From contig DATCHD010000069.1 of assembly GCA_036508555.1 (NCBI GenBank), forward strand, positions 1 through 49,395: a DNA stretch of 49,395 bases, read 5' to 3'. Below, in pieces: positions 41,569 through 47,536 of this stretch. The position numbers were made by a program, and so were the translations under genes. The stretch comes from CAINVV01 sp036508555. Lineage in GTDB: Bacteria > Bacteroidota > Bacteroidia > Bacteroidales > Prolixibacteraceae. Position 1 is the first letter of the stretch. The number at the start of each line of letters is the position of its first letter. The notes under the pieces were generated by a model, which was not told where the DNA came from, searched no databases, and saw nothing but the letters and a program-made list of their open reading frames with translations.

Positions 41569-43704
41569 TTATCCAAGCGTAATTACAATGTTTTGTCCTC
41601 TCCGCGTCGGGTCGCCAGCGCGCAATGACTGAGATTTCACCCTGCCAAAGCCTCTGAGGGAAACCCTGAGACCCGATTTCTCAAGAAGATAGACCGCGTC
41701 TGTGGCCCCCATCCCCCTCACATTCGGAATCATTCCCGGTTTCATTTCCCTGCTGCTGACGGAGACACCATCCTCTTCACGGTTGGCTTCCACCCATTCA
41801 GATTTATAGAAACTCCAGCCATTCATGATGTCCAGCTCGTTCAAAACCTTTGCTATATCTTTTTTCCGGCCGGCGGCAAATCCCGGATAGTCTTCAACAA
41901 TTTTCGGATCTTTGTAATCAAAATCAGTATTGGTACCGAGTTCGTAAGCATAGACATAATCAGCTATCTGTTTGAAAACCGGTGCCGCGACTGATGCTCC
42001 GTAATAATCTCCCAACGGTTTGTTGACGACCACTATGCACGAATATTTCGGTTCTTCGGCAGGGAAATAACCTACGAAAGAGGCCTGGTAAACTTTCCTG
42101 CCGTTCTTGTTATATCCCTCATTCTTGTTAGCCACCTGGGCTGTACCCGTCTTGCCGGCAATCTTGTAGGTGGCTGCCCTAAGCGCCATTCCCGTACCTC
42201 TTTCAATAACCCCTTCCAGCATGGCACGGGCTTTACGAAGTGTCCGGTTGGAACAGATTGACCGGATCAGGGTCTTGTTTCCAAAGCTCTTGCTGATTTC
42301 GCCATCCTTAACGATAGCCTTGACCAGCCGTGGCTGCATCATGGTGCCATCGTTGGCTACCGCATTGTAAAAAGCAAGTATTTGCAACGGTGTTACTTTT
42401 AGCTCATAACCGTATGAAATCTGGGTCATACTCACACCCGACCACATTCTGTCGCCAGGCCTGTTGAAATAAGGGTCGCCTTCGCCGCTGATCCCAACTT
42501 TCAAAGGAATATCCAGTCCAAAATCATGAATCCTGTCAAAGAAATCCTTCTCTTCACCGGCATAAGCTGAGGTGATCAGTTTGGCCACCCCGACATTCGA
42601 GGAAACCTCGAAAACATGTTTGGCTGTAATTTTTCCATATCCGCCCTTCTTTTCGGTATCAGCATCTCGAACCTTCCATTTCTTATTGATCCACAAGCCA
42701 TTACCCGTATCGACAACCGTAGAAGTATCTATCCTTCTATCCTCAAACGCAGCCATCAAAGAAGCTAGTTTGAAGGTCGATCCGGGCTCGGAACAACCTG
42801 CGTTTCCCAATGCGTAATTCTGGTATCCCTGGATGAGCTCGCCGCTGCTGTTTCTTCCAAAGTTGGAGATCGCCTTGATATCGCCGGTTTTTACCTCCAT
42901 CAGGATAGCAGTTCCGTATTGCGCTCTGGTTCTCTCGAGTGTTCTGCGCAGGGAATAGGTGACCTGATCCTGTAGTTTCACATCCAGCGTAGTAATCAGA
43001 TCGCATCCTTCGGTCGGCTCTTCCAGATGCACTTCCATGGTACGGCCGGAGATGTTGGCCTTCTGGGCCAGTCCGGCTTCACCTTTCAGGTATTCTTCAA
43101 AAGATTCTTCCAATCCGAAGGCACCCACCTGAGCAGGCAGTCCATCCGAAATACCCTCTTTCATCTTGCCAAGTGTCCTGCTTTCCAGGTTTCCGAGTGG
43201 ATAGATCCGCTCATAATCTTGCTCGATGATGAGCCCGCCATTGAACTGTCCGTTCCGGAAAATCGGAAACCGCTTGATTTTCTGCAGACCTTCATAATCG
43301 ATCTTGCGGGAAGAAATCAGAAAATAATGATCCCCCTTTTGATAAGCGTTCGACAGGGCACGCCGGTAGGCAGTAGCGGACTTATCCCGGAAAAACCGGG
43401 AAAGCATCAGGGCAAGAGAGTCGACATCGTGTGAAAAATATTTTTTTAATGGAGGAACGCCCAGGTCCATTCTCAGTCTGTAGTGCGGGATGGATGCTGC
43501 CAGCGGACTGCCATCAGCCGAGCAGATGGTTCCCCTGCGAGCCTGCACAGGAACCTCCACCACCTTAAACAGCTTGCTTTTTTCGCTCCATTGGGACGAG
43601 AAGAACTGGATCTTAACCACCAGGACAAGTATGAGCAAAGTGATCACGACGATCCCAACGTAGATCATCTTAAACCTTTGCAATATGCCCTGTTTCACCT
43701 CCAT
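41569..43704 (-). CDS. ftsI: Septal penicillin-binding protein (FtsI-type) with PASTA domain
   Basis: 711 residues: one N-terminal membrane anchor (about 14-31, YVGIVVITLLILVLVVKI), a pedestal/dimerisation domain (VPVQARRGTICSADGSPLA), and a class B transpeptidase with catalytic Ser309 in PGSTFKLAS, the SSN motif in EVSSNVGVAKL, and KTG in IAGKTGTAQV. A C-terminal PASTA domain (about 648-711, IPNVRGMGATDAVYLLEKSGL) is present, as in SpoVD/PBP2X-type proteins and usual in Bacteroidota. It cross-links septal peptidoglycan with FtsW. It is 2 bp after ftsL. Confidence 0.94.
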   Translation of the reverse strand: MEVKQGILQRFKMIYVGIVVITLLILVLVVKIQFFSSQWSEKSKLFKVVEVPVQARRGTICSADGSPLAASIPHYRLRMDLGVPPLKKYFSHDVDSLALMLSRFFRDKSATAYRRALSNAYQKGDHYFLISSRKIDYEGLQKIKRFPIFRNGQFNGGLIIEQDYERIYPLGNLESRTLGKMKEGISDGLPAQVGAFGLEESFEEYLKGEAGLAQKANISGRTMEVHLEEPTEGCDLITTLDVKLQDQVTYSLRRTLERTRAQYGTAILMEVKTGDIKAISNFGRNSSGELIQGYQNYALGNAGCSEPGSTFKLASLMAAFEDRRIDTSTVVDTGNGLWINKKWKVRDADTEKKGGYGKITAKHVFEVSSNVGVAKLITSAYAGEEKDFFDRIHDFGLDIPLKVGISGEGDPYFNRPGDRMWSGVSMTQISYGYELKVTPLQILAFYNAVANDGTMMQPRLVKAIVKDGEISKSFGNKTLIRSICSNRTLRKARAMLEGVIERGTGMALRAATYKIAGKTGTAQVANKNEGYNKNGRKVYQASFVGYFPAEEPKYSCIVVVNKPLGDYYGASVAAPVFKQIADYVYAYELGTNTDFDYKDPKIVEDYPGFAAGRKKDIAKVLNELDIMNGWSFYKSEWVEANREEDGVSVSSREMKPGMIPNVRGMGATDAVYLLEKSGLRVSLRGFGRVKSQSLRAGDPTRRGQNIVITLG

Positions 43705-43706
43705 AG

Positions 43707-44048
43707 CTAAATTTTCTCTACATAAATTTTTCTGGGCGGTACCCTGGATGATTCGAGGCCCATTTTGTTATTCTTAATGCGGTCGAGGATCTCGGAAGGC
43801 CTCGTCAGCTTGATGATATCTGCGGCCACGCTGATGGAATGTGCCCTGAGTTCCTTCACGTCCCTATCCAGCTTGTCCACTTCACGCAGCACTTTTGCAG
43901 TCTTGTACCGGACAGTTATGTTGGCCACCAACATCAGAAAAATGATGAACAGCAAGAGCTTGTTTCGCACGAAAATCTCTCGCTCGAAGAACTTTCCGTT
44001 CAGCAGCTCCCCCAGGGTAAATCGACTATTTTTCTTTTTTTCTTCCAT
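43707..44048 (-). CDS. ftsL: FtsL-like division protein
   Basis: 113 residues: basic cytoplasmic N-terminus, one membrane helix (about 31-48, LLLFIIFLMLVANITVRY) and a periplasmic coiled coil (VLREVDKLDRDVKELRAHSISVAADIIKLT) with RPSEILDRIK, the size and topology of FtsL. Sequence similarity to proteobacterial FtsL is weak, as usual; the call rests on topology and on its position between rsmH and ftsI. It would act with FtsB/FtsQ to activate FtsWI. Confidence 0.85.
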   Translation of the reverse strand: MEEKKKNSRFTLGELLNGKFFEREIFVRNKLLLFIIFLMLVANITVRYKTAKVLREVDKLDRDVKELRAHSISVAADIIKLTRPSEILDRIKNNKMGLESSRVPPRKIYVEKI

Positions 44049-44050
44049 TT

Positions 44051-44950
44051 TTAGTTCCTTTGCGCGATCCGCAATTTCGCGCTTCTCGCCCTTGGATTCT
44101 TGTCTGTTTCAGCATTACCAGGCACTATGACTTTCCTGGTAAGGACTTCGAAAGGCAGATGATAATGCCCGAAAAAGTCCTGTTCAGTCTTGCCGTCGAT
44201 CCGGCCCGAACGCATAAAATTCTTGACCATCCTGTCTTCCAGCGAATGGTAAGCAATCACTACCAGCCGACCACCCGGTTTCAGCACATCCAGTGTACTT
44301 ACCAGGAAAGCCTCGAGGGCCTCCATCTCGCCATTGACTTCAATGCGCAAAGCCTGGAAGACCTGGGCGAGGTATTTTTTTTCGATCTTCGCCGGCACGC
44401 AGCGTTGGATGGCGTTCAGAAACTCGCTAACGGTCACGATCTTCTCAGCTGTCCTCGCCTGCTCTATCGTCTGGGACAGATTTCTCCAGTTCTGGATCTC
44501 ACCATATTCCCTGAACATCACGCCCAGCTGTGACACTTCGTATTCGTTGATGACTTTCACGGCATCTTTTTCGGCCGACTGGTTCATACGCATATCCATC
44601 TGACCTTCAAAACGGAAGGAAAAACCACGGTCGGGCTGATCAAAATCATGTGAGGAAACGCCCAGATCAGCGAGAATTCCGTCCACTTTGGTGATTTCGT
44701 GGTAACGCAGGAAATTCTTCAGGTATTTGAAGTTGTGATTGACAAACAGGAGCCGTTGGTCGTCTATGACATTCCGGAGAGCATCCTCATCCTGGTCGAA
44801 GGCAACCAGTTTACCACCCTTCAGCTTTTCGAGTATGCGGCGCGAATGTCCCCCTCCCCCGTACGTAACATCCACATAGATGCCATTGGGTTGCAGGTTT
44901 AGTCCGTCGATGCTCTCTTCAAGCAACACCGGTGTGTGATACTCACTCAT
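44051..44950 (-). CDS. rsmH: 16S rRNA (cytosine1402-N4)-methyltransferase RsmH (MraW)
   Basis: 299 residues. Motifs: YHTPVLLEESIDGL, SAM-binding DVTYGGGGHSRRIL, VAFDQDEDAL, GILADLGVSSHDFDQPDRGFSF, the inserted helical domain, FQALRIEVNGEMEAL and VIAYHSLEDRMVKNF. It modifies the same nucleotide as RsmI (at 6146-6820), which adds the ribose methyl. It is the second gene of the dcw cluster, 18 bp after mraZ. Confidence 0.97.
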   Translation of the reverse strand: MSEYHTPVLLEESIDGLNLQPNGIYVDVTYGGGGHSRRILEKLKGGKLVAFDQDEDALRNVIDDQRLLFVNHNFKYLKNFLRYHEITKVDGILADLGVSSHDFDQPDRGFSFRFEGQMDMRMNQSAEKDAVKVINEYEVSQLGVMFREYGEIQNWRNLSQTIEQARTAEKIVTVSEFLNAIQRCVPAKIEKKYLAQVFQALRIEVNGEMEALEAFLVSTLDVLKPGGRLVVIAYHSLEDRMVKNFMRSGRIDGKTEQDFFGHYHLPFEVLTRKVIVPGNAETDKNPRARSAKLRIAQRN

Positions 44951-44968
44951 GCGACGACTGTTATGTTA

Positions 44969-45430
44969 TTAAAAATTTTCCATCGGTCCACCAAGCAGCT
45001 CCCTGTACAACCTGGTGTAGTCTTCATCGCTAAGTCTTGATGCCTGATGCCGTGAAGGCTCCCATAACCTCATCCGCATCCCCTGTCCGGTAAATATTGC
45101 TTCTTTCGTTATCCCTGCATACTGAAGCATCTCGTCGGGAATATTCAGCCGGCCATTTTCGGCCATCGTCACCGTTACGATCTCTTCGTAATACCTTGAT
45201 AACATTTTACTGTGAACAGGATCATCCATGTTCAAACGTTTCCTCAATCTTTCTACCTTTGTTTGCCAGGTAGAATAGGGATAAAGGTTCAAACAGGCGT
45301 CGTAAACATCTTTTTCGACAACAAATAAAGGCTCAAGCGCATCGCCCATCTCCTTTTTAAATGGAGCCGGAAGCACGATACGCCCTTTACCGTCGACGGT
45401 TGCACTGTATTTGTTCGAAAATGAGACCAT
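44969..45430 (-). CDS. mraZ: Transcriptional regulator MraZ
   Basis: 153 residues from the ATG at 45430, which gives the family's normal start MVSFSNKYSATVDGKGRIVLP; the frame stays open for 26 codons upstream but that part crosses the operator and is not expected to be translated. Two AbrB/MraZ-type swapped-hairpin domains are visible, each with a DGKGRI/ENGRLNIP-type turn. MraZ forms a ring-shaped oligomer that binds direct repeats upstream of its own gene and represses the dcw operon. Such repeats are present here. Confidence 0.94.
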   Translation of the reverse strand: MVSFSNKYSATVDGKGRIVLPAPFKKEMGDALEPLFVVEKDVYDACLNLYPYSTWQTKVERLRKRLNMDDPVHSKMLSRYYEEIVTVTMAENGRLNIPDEMLQYAGITKEAIFTGQGMRMRLWEPSRHQASRLSDEDYTRLYRELLGGPMENF

Positions 45431-45455
45431 TTCTACCTGACCTAATTGTAAAACG

Positions 45456-45486
45456 TAAAAGTATACATTATTACACTTCGTGACAA
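45456..45486 (-). promoter_or_regulatory. Candidate dcw operon promoter overlapping the MraZ repeats
   Basis: Minus strand: TACTTTTA (45463-45456) is one base off TAnnTTTG, and TTG (45486-45484) lies 20 nt upstream, the right spacing. The -33 to -7 interval coincides with the MraZ repeats, so bound MraZ would block polymerase. Confidence 0.4.
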
Positions 45487-45509
45487 TATGTGACACTTTA
45501 TTACACAAA
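45460..45509 (-). promoter_or_regulatory. MraZ operator: 10-bp-periodic GTG repeats
   Basis: Read on the minus strand, five consecutive 10-mers carry (G/T)TG or a relative at the same offset: three good copies (TTTGTGTAAT, AAAGTGTCAC, GAAGTGTAAT), one weaker (ATATTGTCAC) and one poor (AATGTATACT). Known MraZ boxes are short direct repeats one helical turn apart, and AAAGTG-type units are described in mollicutes. The match in period, motif and position 30-80 bp before the mraZ ATG supports an autoregulatory operator. Confidence 0.65.
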
Positions 45510-45581
45510 ACAATTTCTCAACAGGTTGTTAACAATTTTGCTCGAATTATCATGATTTATGTTGGTAACTTGTTGGTAAAC

Positions 45582-45589
45582 TATGTTTG
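45582..45589 (+). promoter_or_regulatory. -7 box candidate for the acyltransferase gene
   Basis: TATGTTTG matches TAnnTTTG, with TTG at 45562-45564 17 nt upstream. It would give a leader of about 120 nt that carries the repeats at 45597-45673. Confidence 0.35.
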
Positions 45590-45596
45590 TGTCCAG

Positions 45597-45673
45597 CGTC
45601 ATGCTGAACTTGATTCAGCATCCCCTCGATGCTTAATGCGTCATTCTGCTATCCCTCGTTTGAAACGAGGGAT
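45597..45673. repeat. Two dispersed repeats in tandem: GTCATGCTGAACTTGATTC element and CCCTCGTTT palindrome copy 2
   Basis: 45597-45624 resembles 28236-28265. 45651-45673 is the second copy of the palindrome at 11390-11412, with arms ATCCCTCGTTT/AAACGAGGGAT. Both lie in the presumed leader of the acyltransferase gene. A TTCATTGTTCAC direct repeat follows just before the ATG (about 45684-45711). Confidence 0.8.
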
Positions 45674-45712
45674 CACTCCGTTCTTCATTGTTCACTTTTC
45701 ATTGTTCACTTC

Positions 45713-46519
45713 ATGAAGCCAATAGTTCTAAAAGATTTAGTCGCTGAAAAGAATGCCAAACTGGCCCGCCGTATTCCCGGATTTGTATATGGATGGATGA
45801 ATCGTCTGCTGCACATCCGTGAACTCAACGAAATCATTTTCGGTAATATCGACAAGATGGGGATCGATTTCGTGGTTGCCTCGCTAGAATATTTTAAGGT
45901 CTCATTTGACTTTCAGGGTACTGAAAACCTCCCAAAAGAAGGGCGGTATATCTTTGCCTCCAACCATCCGTTGGGCGGATTCGATGGTTTAATCCTCATC
46001 AATGGAGTACATAAATTTCTGGGGTCCTCGCTCTTTCTTGTCCGCGATGAGCTGACTAAAATCCCCCAGCTGAAGGAGTTGTTTATCCCAATAAACAAAT
46101 TCGGAAACCAGCGAAGCTCTATCAATCAGATCAATGCTGCATACGAGACTAACAAGCAAGTACTGCTATTTCCTGCCGGTCTTGCATCCAGAAGGAAACA
46201 CTGGGTTACCCGTGATCTTGTGTGGCACAAGCACTTCATCCAGAAATCAGTCGAACACAAGCGGGATGTCATTCCTGTTTTCATGAGCGGACGGAACTCT
46301 TCGTTCTTTTACTTTCTCTCCAATTTCAGACAGTTTATCGGCATTAAACTCAACATTGAGATGTTTCTGCTCCCCGACGAGATGTTCAGGCAGAAGGGTA
46401 AGAAATTTTCGATCACCTTCGGAAAGCCAATCCCCTGGCAAACCTTCGACACCAGCAAGACACCCGCTCAGTGGGCTGAGGAAGTGAAAAAAGTGGTGTA
46501 CGAACTTGAAAGGAAGTGA
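45713..46519 (+). CDS. Lysophospholipid/glycerol-3-phosphate-type acyltransferase
   Basis: 268 residues from the ATG at 45713. The open frame upstream only translates the dispersed repeats (FETRDHSVLHCSLF), so the shorter start is chosen. The acyltransferase block I is NHPLGGFDG, a form of the NH-x4-D motif, followed by VRDELTKIPQLKELFIPINKFG and FPAGLASRRK (block III EGT/PEG position). It probably acylates a lyso-lipid at the inner membrane; phosphatidic acid or amino-lipid synthesis are both possible. There is no membrane helix beyond short hydrophobic patches. Confidence 0.8.
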   Translation: MKPIVLKDLVAEKNAKLARRIPGFVYGWMNRLLHIRELNEIIFGNIDKMGIDFVVASLEYFKVSFDFQGTENLPKEGRYIFASNHPLGGFDGLILINGVHKFLGSSLFLVRDELTKIPQLKELFIPINKFGNQRSSINQINAAYETNKQVLLFPAGLASRRKHWVTRDLVWHKHFIQKSVEHKRDVIPVFMSGRNSSFFYFLSNFRQFIGIKLNIEMFLLPDEMFRQKGKKFSITFGKPIPWQTFDTSKTPAQWAEEVKKVVYELERK

Positions 46520-46594
46520 CAATATTTTTATCGTATCCTTAAATCTATTCGAGTTTTCTGCTCTCTTTTACCGGTGGTAAAAAATTCTCTCTCG

Positions 46595-46834
46595 TCACCA
46601 CTTTTTTTCCAGTTTTCCATCAGGAGAATTGAGTTTGAACTGTCGACAAATTGTCGACAGTTCAATGCCATCTTCCAGTTTAACCCGAATTTTCATTTTG
46701 AACCAATAGTCGCGGGGGTTGCTGCTGTTTGTCAGAATGCTTACCACATCAATCACTGAAAAATACCACTGCTCTTCCAATACCTCCCAATGAGTTCGCA
46801 CTTTTTTCTCTTCAAATAACTTCAGGTTGTCCAT
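46595..46834 (-). pseudogene. Truncated BRO-N/DinD-like gene fragment
   Basis: From the ATG at 46834, 79 codons encode MDNLKLFEEKKVRTHW...WYFSVIDVVSILTNSSNPRDYWFKMK, the N-terminus of BRO-N domain proteins (phage antirepressor/DinD-like). A full-length relative continues with a further 150-200 residues; here the frame stops soon after ELSTICRQFKLNSPDGK, near an A-run that could mark a frameshift. It is most likely a decayed gene. A perfect 31-nt palindrome lies in the last quarter (46635-46665). Confidence 0.65.
46635..46665. repeat. Palindrome A inside the BRO-N-like fragment
   Basis: Arms of 15 bp (ends TTGAACTGTC / GACAGTTCAA) around a single central base. The inner 11 nt (minus strand GACAATTTGTC) encode part of ELSTICRQF. 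Outer arms AACTGTC/GACAGTT are shared with the palindrome at 46943-46967. Confidence 0.9.
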
Positions 46835-46848
46835 ATTAATTTTTCTTG

Positions 46849-46867
46849 TGGGGACAATTTGTCCCCA
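46849..46867. repeat. Palindrome C between the two BRO-N-like fragments
   Basis: TGGGGACAA and TTGTCCCCA flank one central base. Its inner 11 nt are the reverse complement of the core of the palindrome at 46635-46665, but the outer arms differ. Confidence 0.9.
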
Positions 46868-46881
46868 GGTAGAAATGCAAT

Positions 46882-47010
46882 TCAAAAAATAGTTCCGTTA
46901 CGACTTGTTTCCCTCATTTCAACATCTTCTGCCTGCATTTTCAACTGTCCCATTTTTTGGGACAGTTCACTTCCCTCTTGGATAATCCAGACGATGCTGA
47001 CACGAAGGCT
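46882..47010 (-). pseudogene. Second BRO-N-like fragment
   Basis: The reading frame encodes RVSIVWIIQEGSELSQKMGQ followed by LKMQAEDVEMRETS, then stops. GSELSQKMGQLKMQAED aligns with the ELSTICRQFKLNSPDG stretch of the neighbouring fragment, so this looks like the middle of a second BRO-N-type gene that has lost both ends. It follows the antitoxin-like gene directly. No start codon of its own is convincing. Family assignment is tentative because the fragment is short. Confidence 0.4.
46943..46967. repeat. Palindrome B inside the second BRO-N-like fragment
   Basis: 10-bp arms AACTGTCCCA / TGGGACAGTT with a 5-nt T-run loop. Total length and outer 7-bp arms equal those of the palindrome at 46635-46665, but the 11-nt core is different (minus strand CCAAAAAATGG) while still self-complementary at its ends. 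Confidence 0.9.
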
Positions 47011-47020
47011 GCAATGTCTG

Positions 47021-47206
47021 TTAAGAATAGAATTCCTTGGCTTCAGATACTGAAAATAATTCGCCCGAGTCATTTTCTTCAATAAACGGCCCTATAGCAT
47101 AGTCCTCAAGTACATACTCAATTTTGCCAAAAGTCTGAATGTCTATCTGCACCGCAAATGGATGTTTTTTGCCGTCAGTTACGTAGGTCTTTTTTATTTC
47201 TAACAT
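47021..47206 (-). CDS. Orphan antitoxin-like small protein, possibly truncated
   Basis: 61 residues, MLEIKKTYVTDGKKHPFAVQ then IDIQTFGKIEYVLEDYAIG ... VSEAKEFYS. The layout (short beta strand, basic turn, AVQIDIQTFGKIE helix, acidic C-terminal tail with EAKEFY) resembles Phd/RelB-type antitoxins common in Bacteroidota and cyanobacteria, which usually end a few residues later and are followed by a RelE/ParE toxin. No toxin gene follows; the next bases encode a BRO-N-like fragment. It is therefore an orphan, perhaps clipped at its 3' end. Confidence 0.5.
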   Translation of the reverse strand: MLEIKKTYVTDGKKHPFAVQIDIQTFGKIEYVLEDYAIGPFIEENDSGELFSVSEAKEFYS

Positions 47207-47370
47207 AATCGAGTATTTAAATGATTATCTTTTGCCGAAATATAATCAATTTGTGAAACGAAATTTAAAAGAAACGTGGAATAATCAGAATTACCGAAAT
47301 ATTAAATATAGCGTTTAGCTGAGTTCTGGTATTGAAACCGTCCAAATTTCTTTATTACCACAGGATATTA

Positions 47371-47473
47371 AGCAAAACGCCACGTGCAAGCGTGGTCGTT
47401 GCTTTACATCTGTTTGTCGGGTTCTTGGTCGGACCTCAAGTACAGCGTGGGCAATTTGACCACGCTGTTTTTT
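47371..47473 (+). ncRNA. Candidate structured RNA or kinase leader (three hairpins)
   Basis: Hairpin 1 (47371-47403): a 12-bp stem AGC-AACG-CCACG with CGTGG-CGTT-GCT, two small bulges and loop TGCAAG. Hairpin 2 (about 47424-47440): CTTG...CAAG with a short inner stem. Hairpin 3 (47443-47467): CAGCGTGG/CCACGCTG, loop 9 nt, followed by six Ts. Because hairpins 1 and 3 share the CCACG/CGTGG sequence, alternative pairing is possible. It could be a small RNA with its own terminator, a transcription attenuator before the kinase gene, or a terminator with a repeat. No known RNA class was recognised. Confidence 0.35.
47443..47473 (+). terminator. Intrinsic terminator-like hairpin
   Basis: An 8-bp perfect stem (CAGCGTGG/CCACGCTG), 9-nt loop and a T6 run on the plus strand. 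It lies upstream, not downstream, of the nearest plus-strand gene, which is why a leader or sRNA role is considered. Confidence 0.55.
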
Positions 47474-47536
47474 AATAACGCTTTTGGGAACTGATTGATA
47501 TACTCTAATTTTAAAACAACTTTATCGAGACAGAAT

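Larger units (their letters stand above)
47207..47536. other. 330-bp gap: AT-rich spacer plus hairpin-rich segment
   Basis: 47207-47370 is AT-rich with nothing recognised beyond a weak -7-like box for the antitoxin gene on the minus strand (TATATTTC, about 47264-47257). 47371-47473 can form three consecutive hairpins (described separately). 47474-47536 is the short leader of the histidine kinase gene. Confidence 0.5.

Noticed and set aside
45431..45508. 26-codon N-terminal extension of MraZ
   Set aside because: It overlaps the 10-bp operator repeats and the family starts at MVSFSNKYSATVDGKGRI.
45629..45712. 28-codon N-terminal extension of the acyltransferase
   Set aside because: The extension reads through the CCCTCGTTT palindrome and TTCATTGTTCAC repeats and has no domain similarity; the ATG at 45713 gives a normal start.
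46566..46582. TTTTACC/GGTAAAA hairpin after the acyltransferase
   Set aside because: Arms are only 7 bp and AT-rich with a 3-nt loop and no proper T-run, too weak to call a terminator.
46859..47053. Plus-strand small frames around the BRO-N-like fragments
   Set aside because: They lie opposite frames with clear BRO-N or antitoxin-like similarity and have no features of their own.
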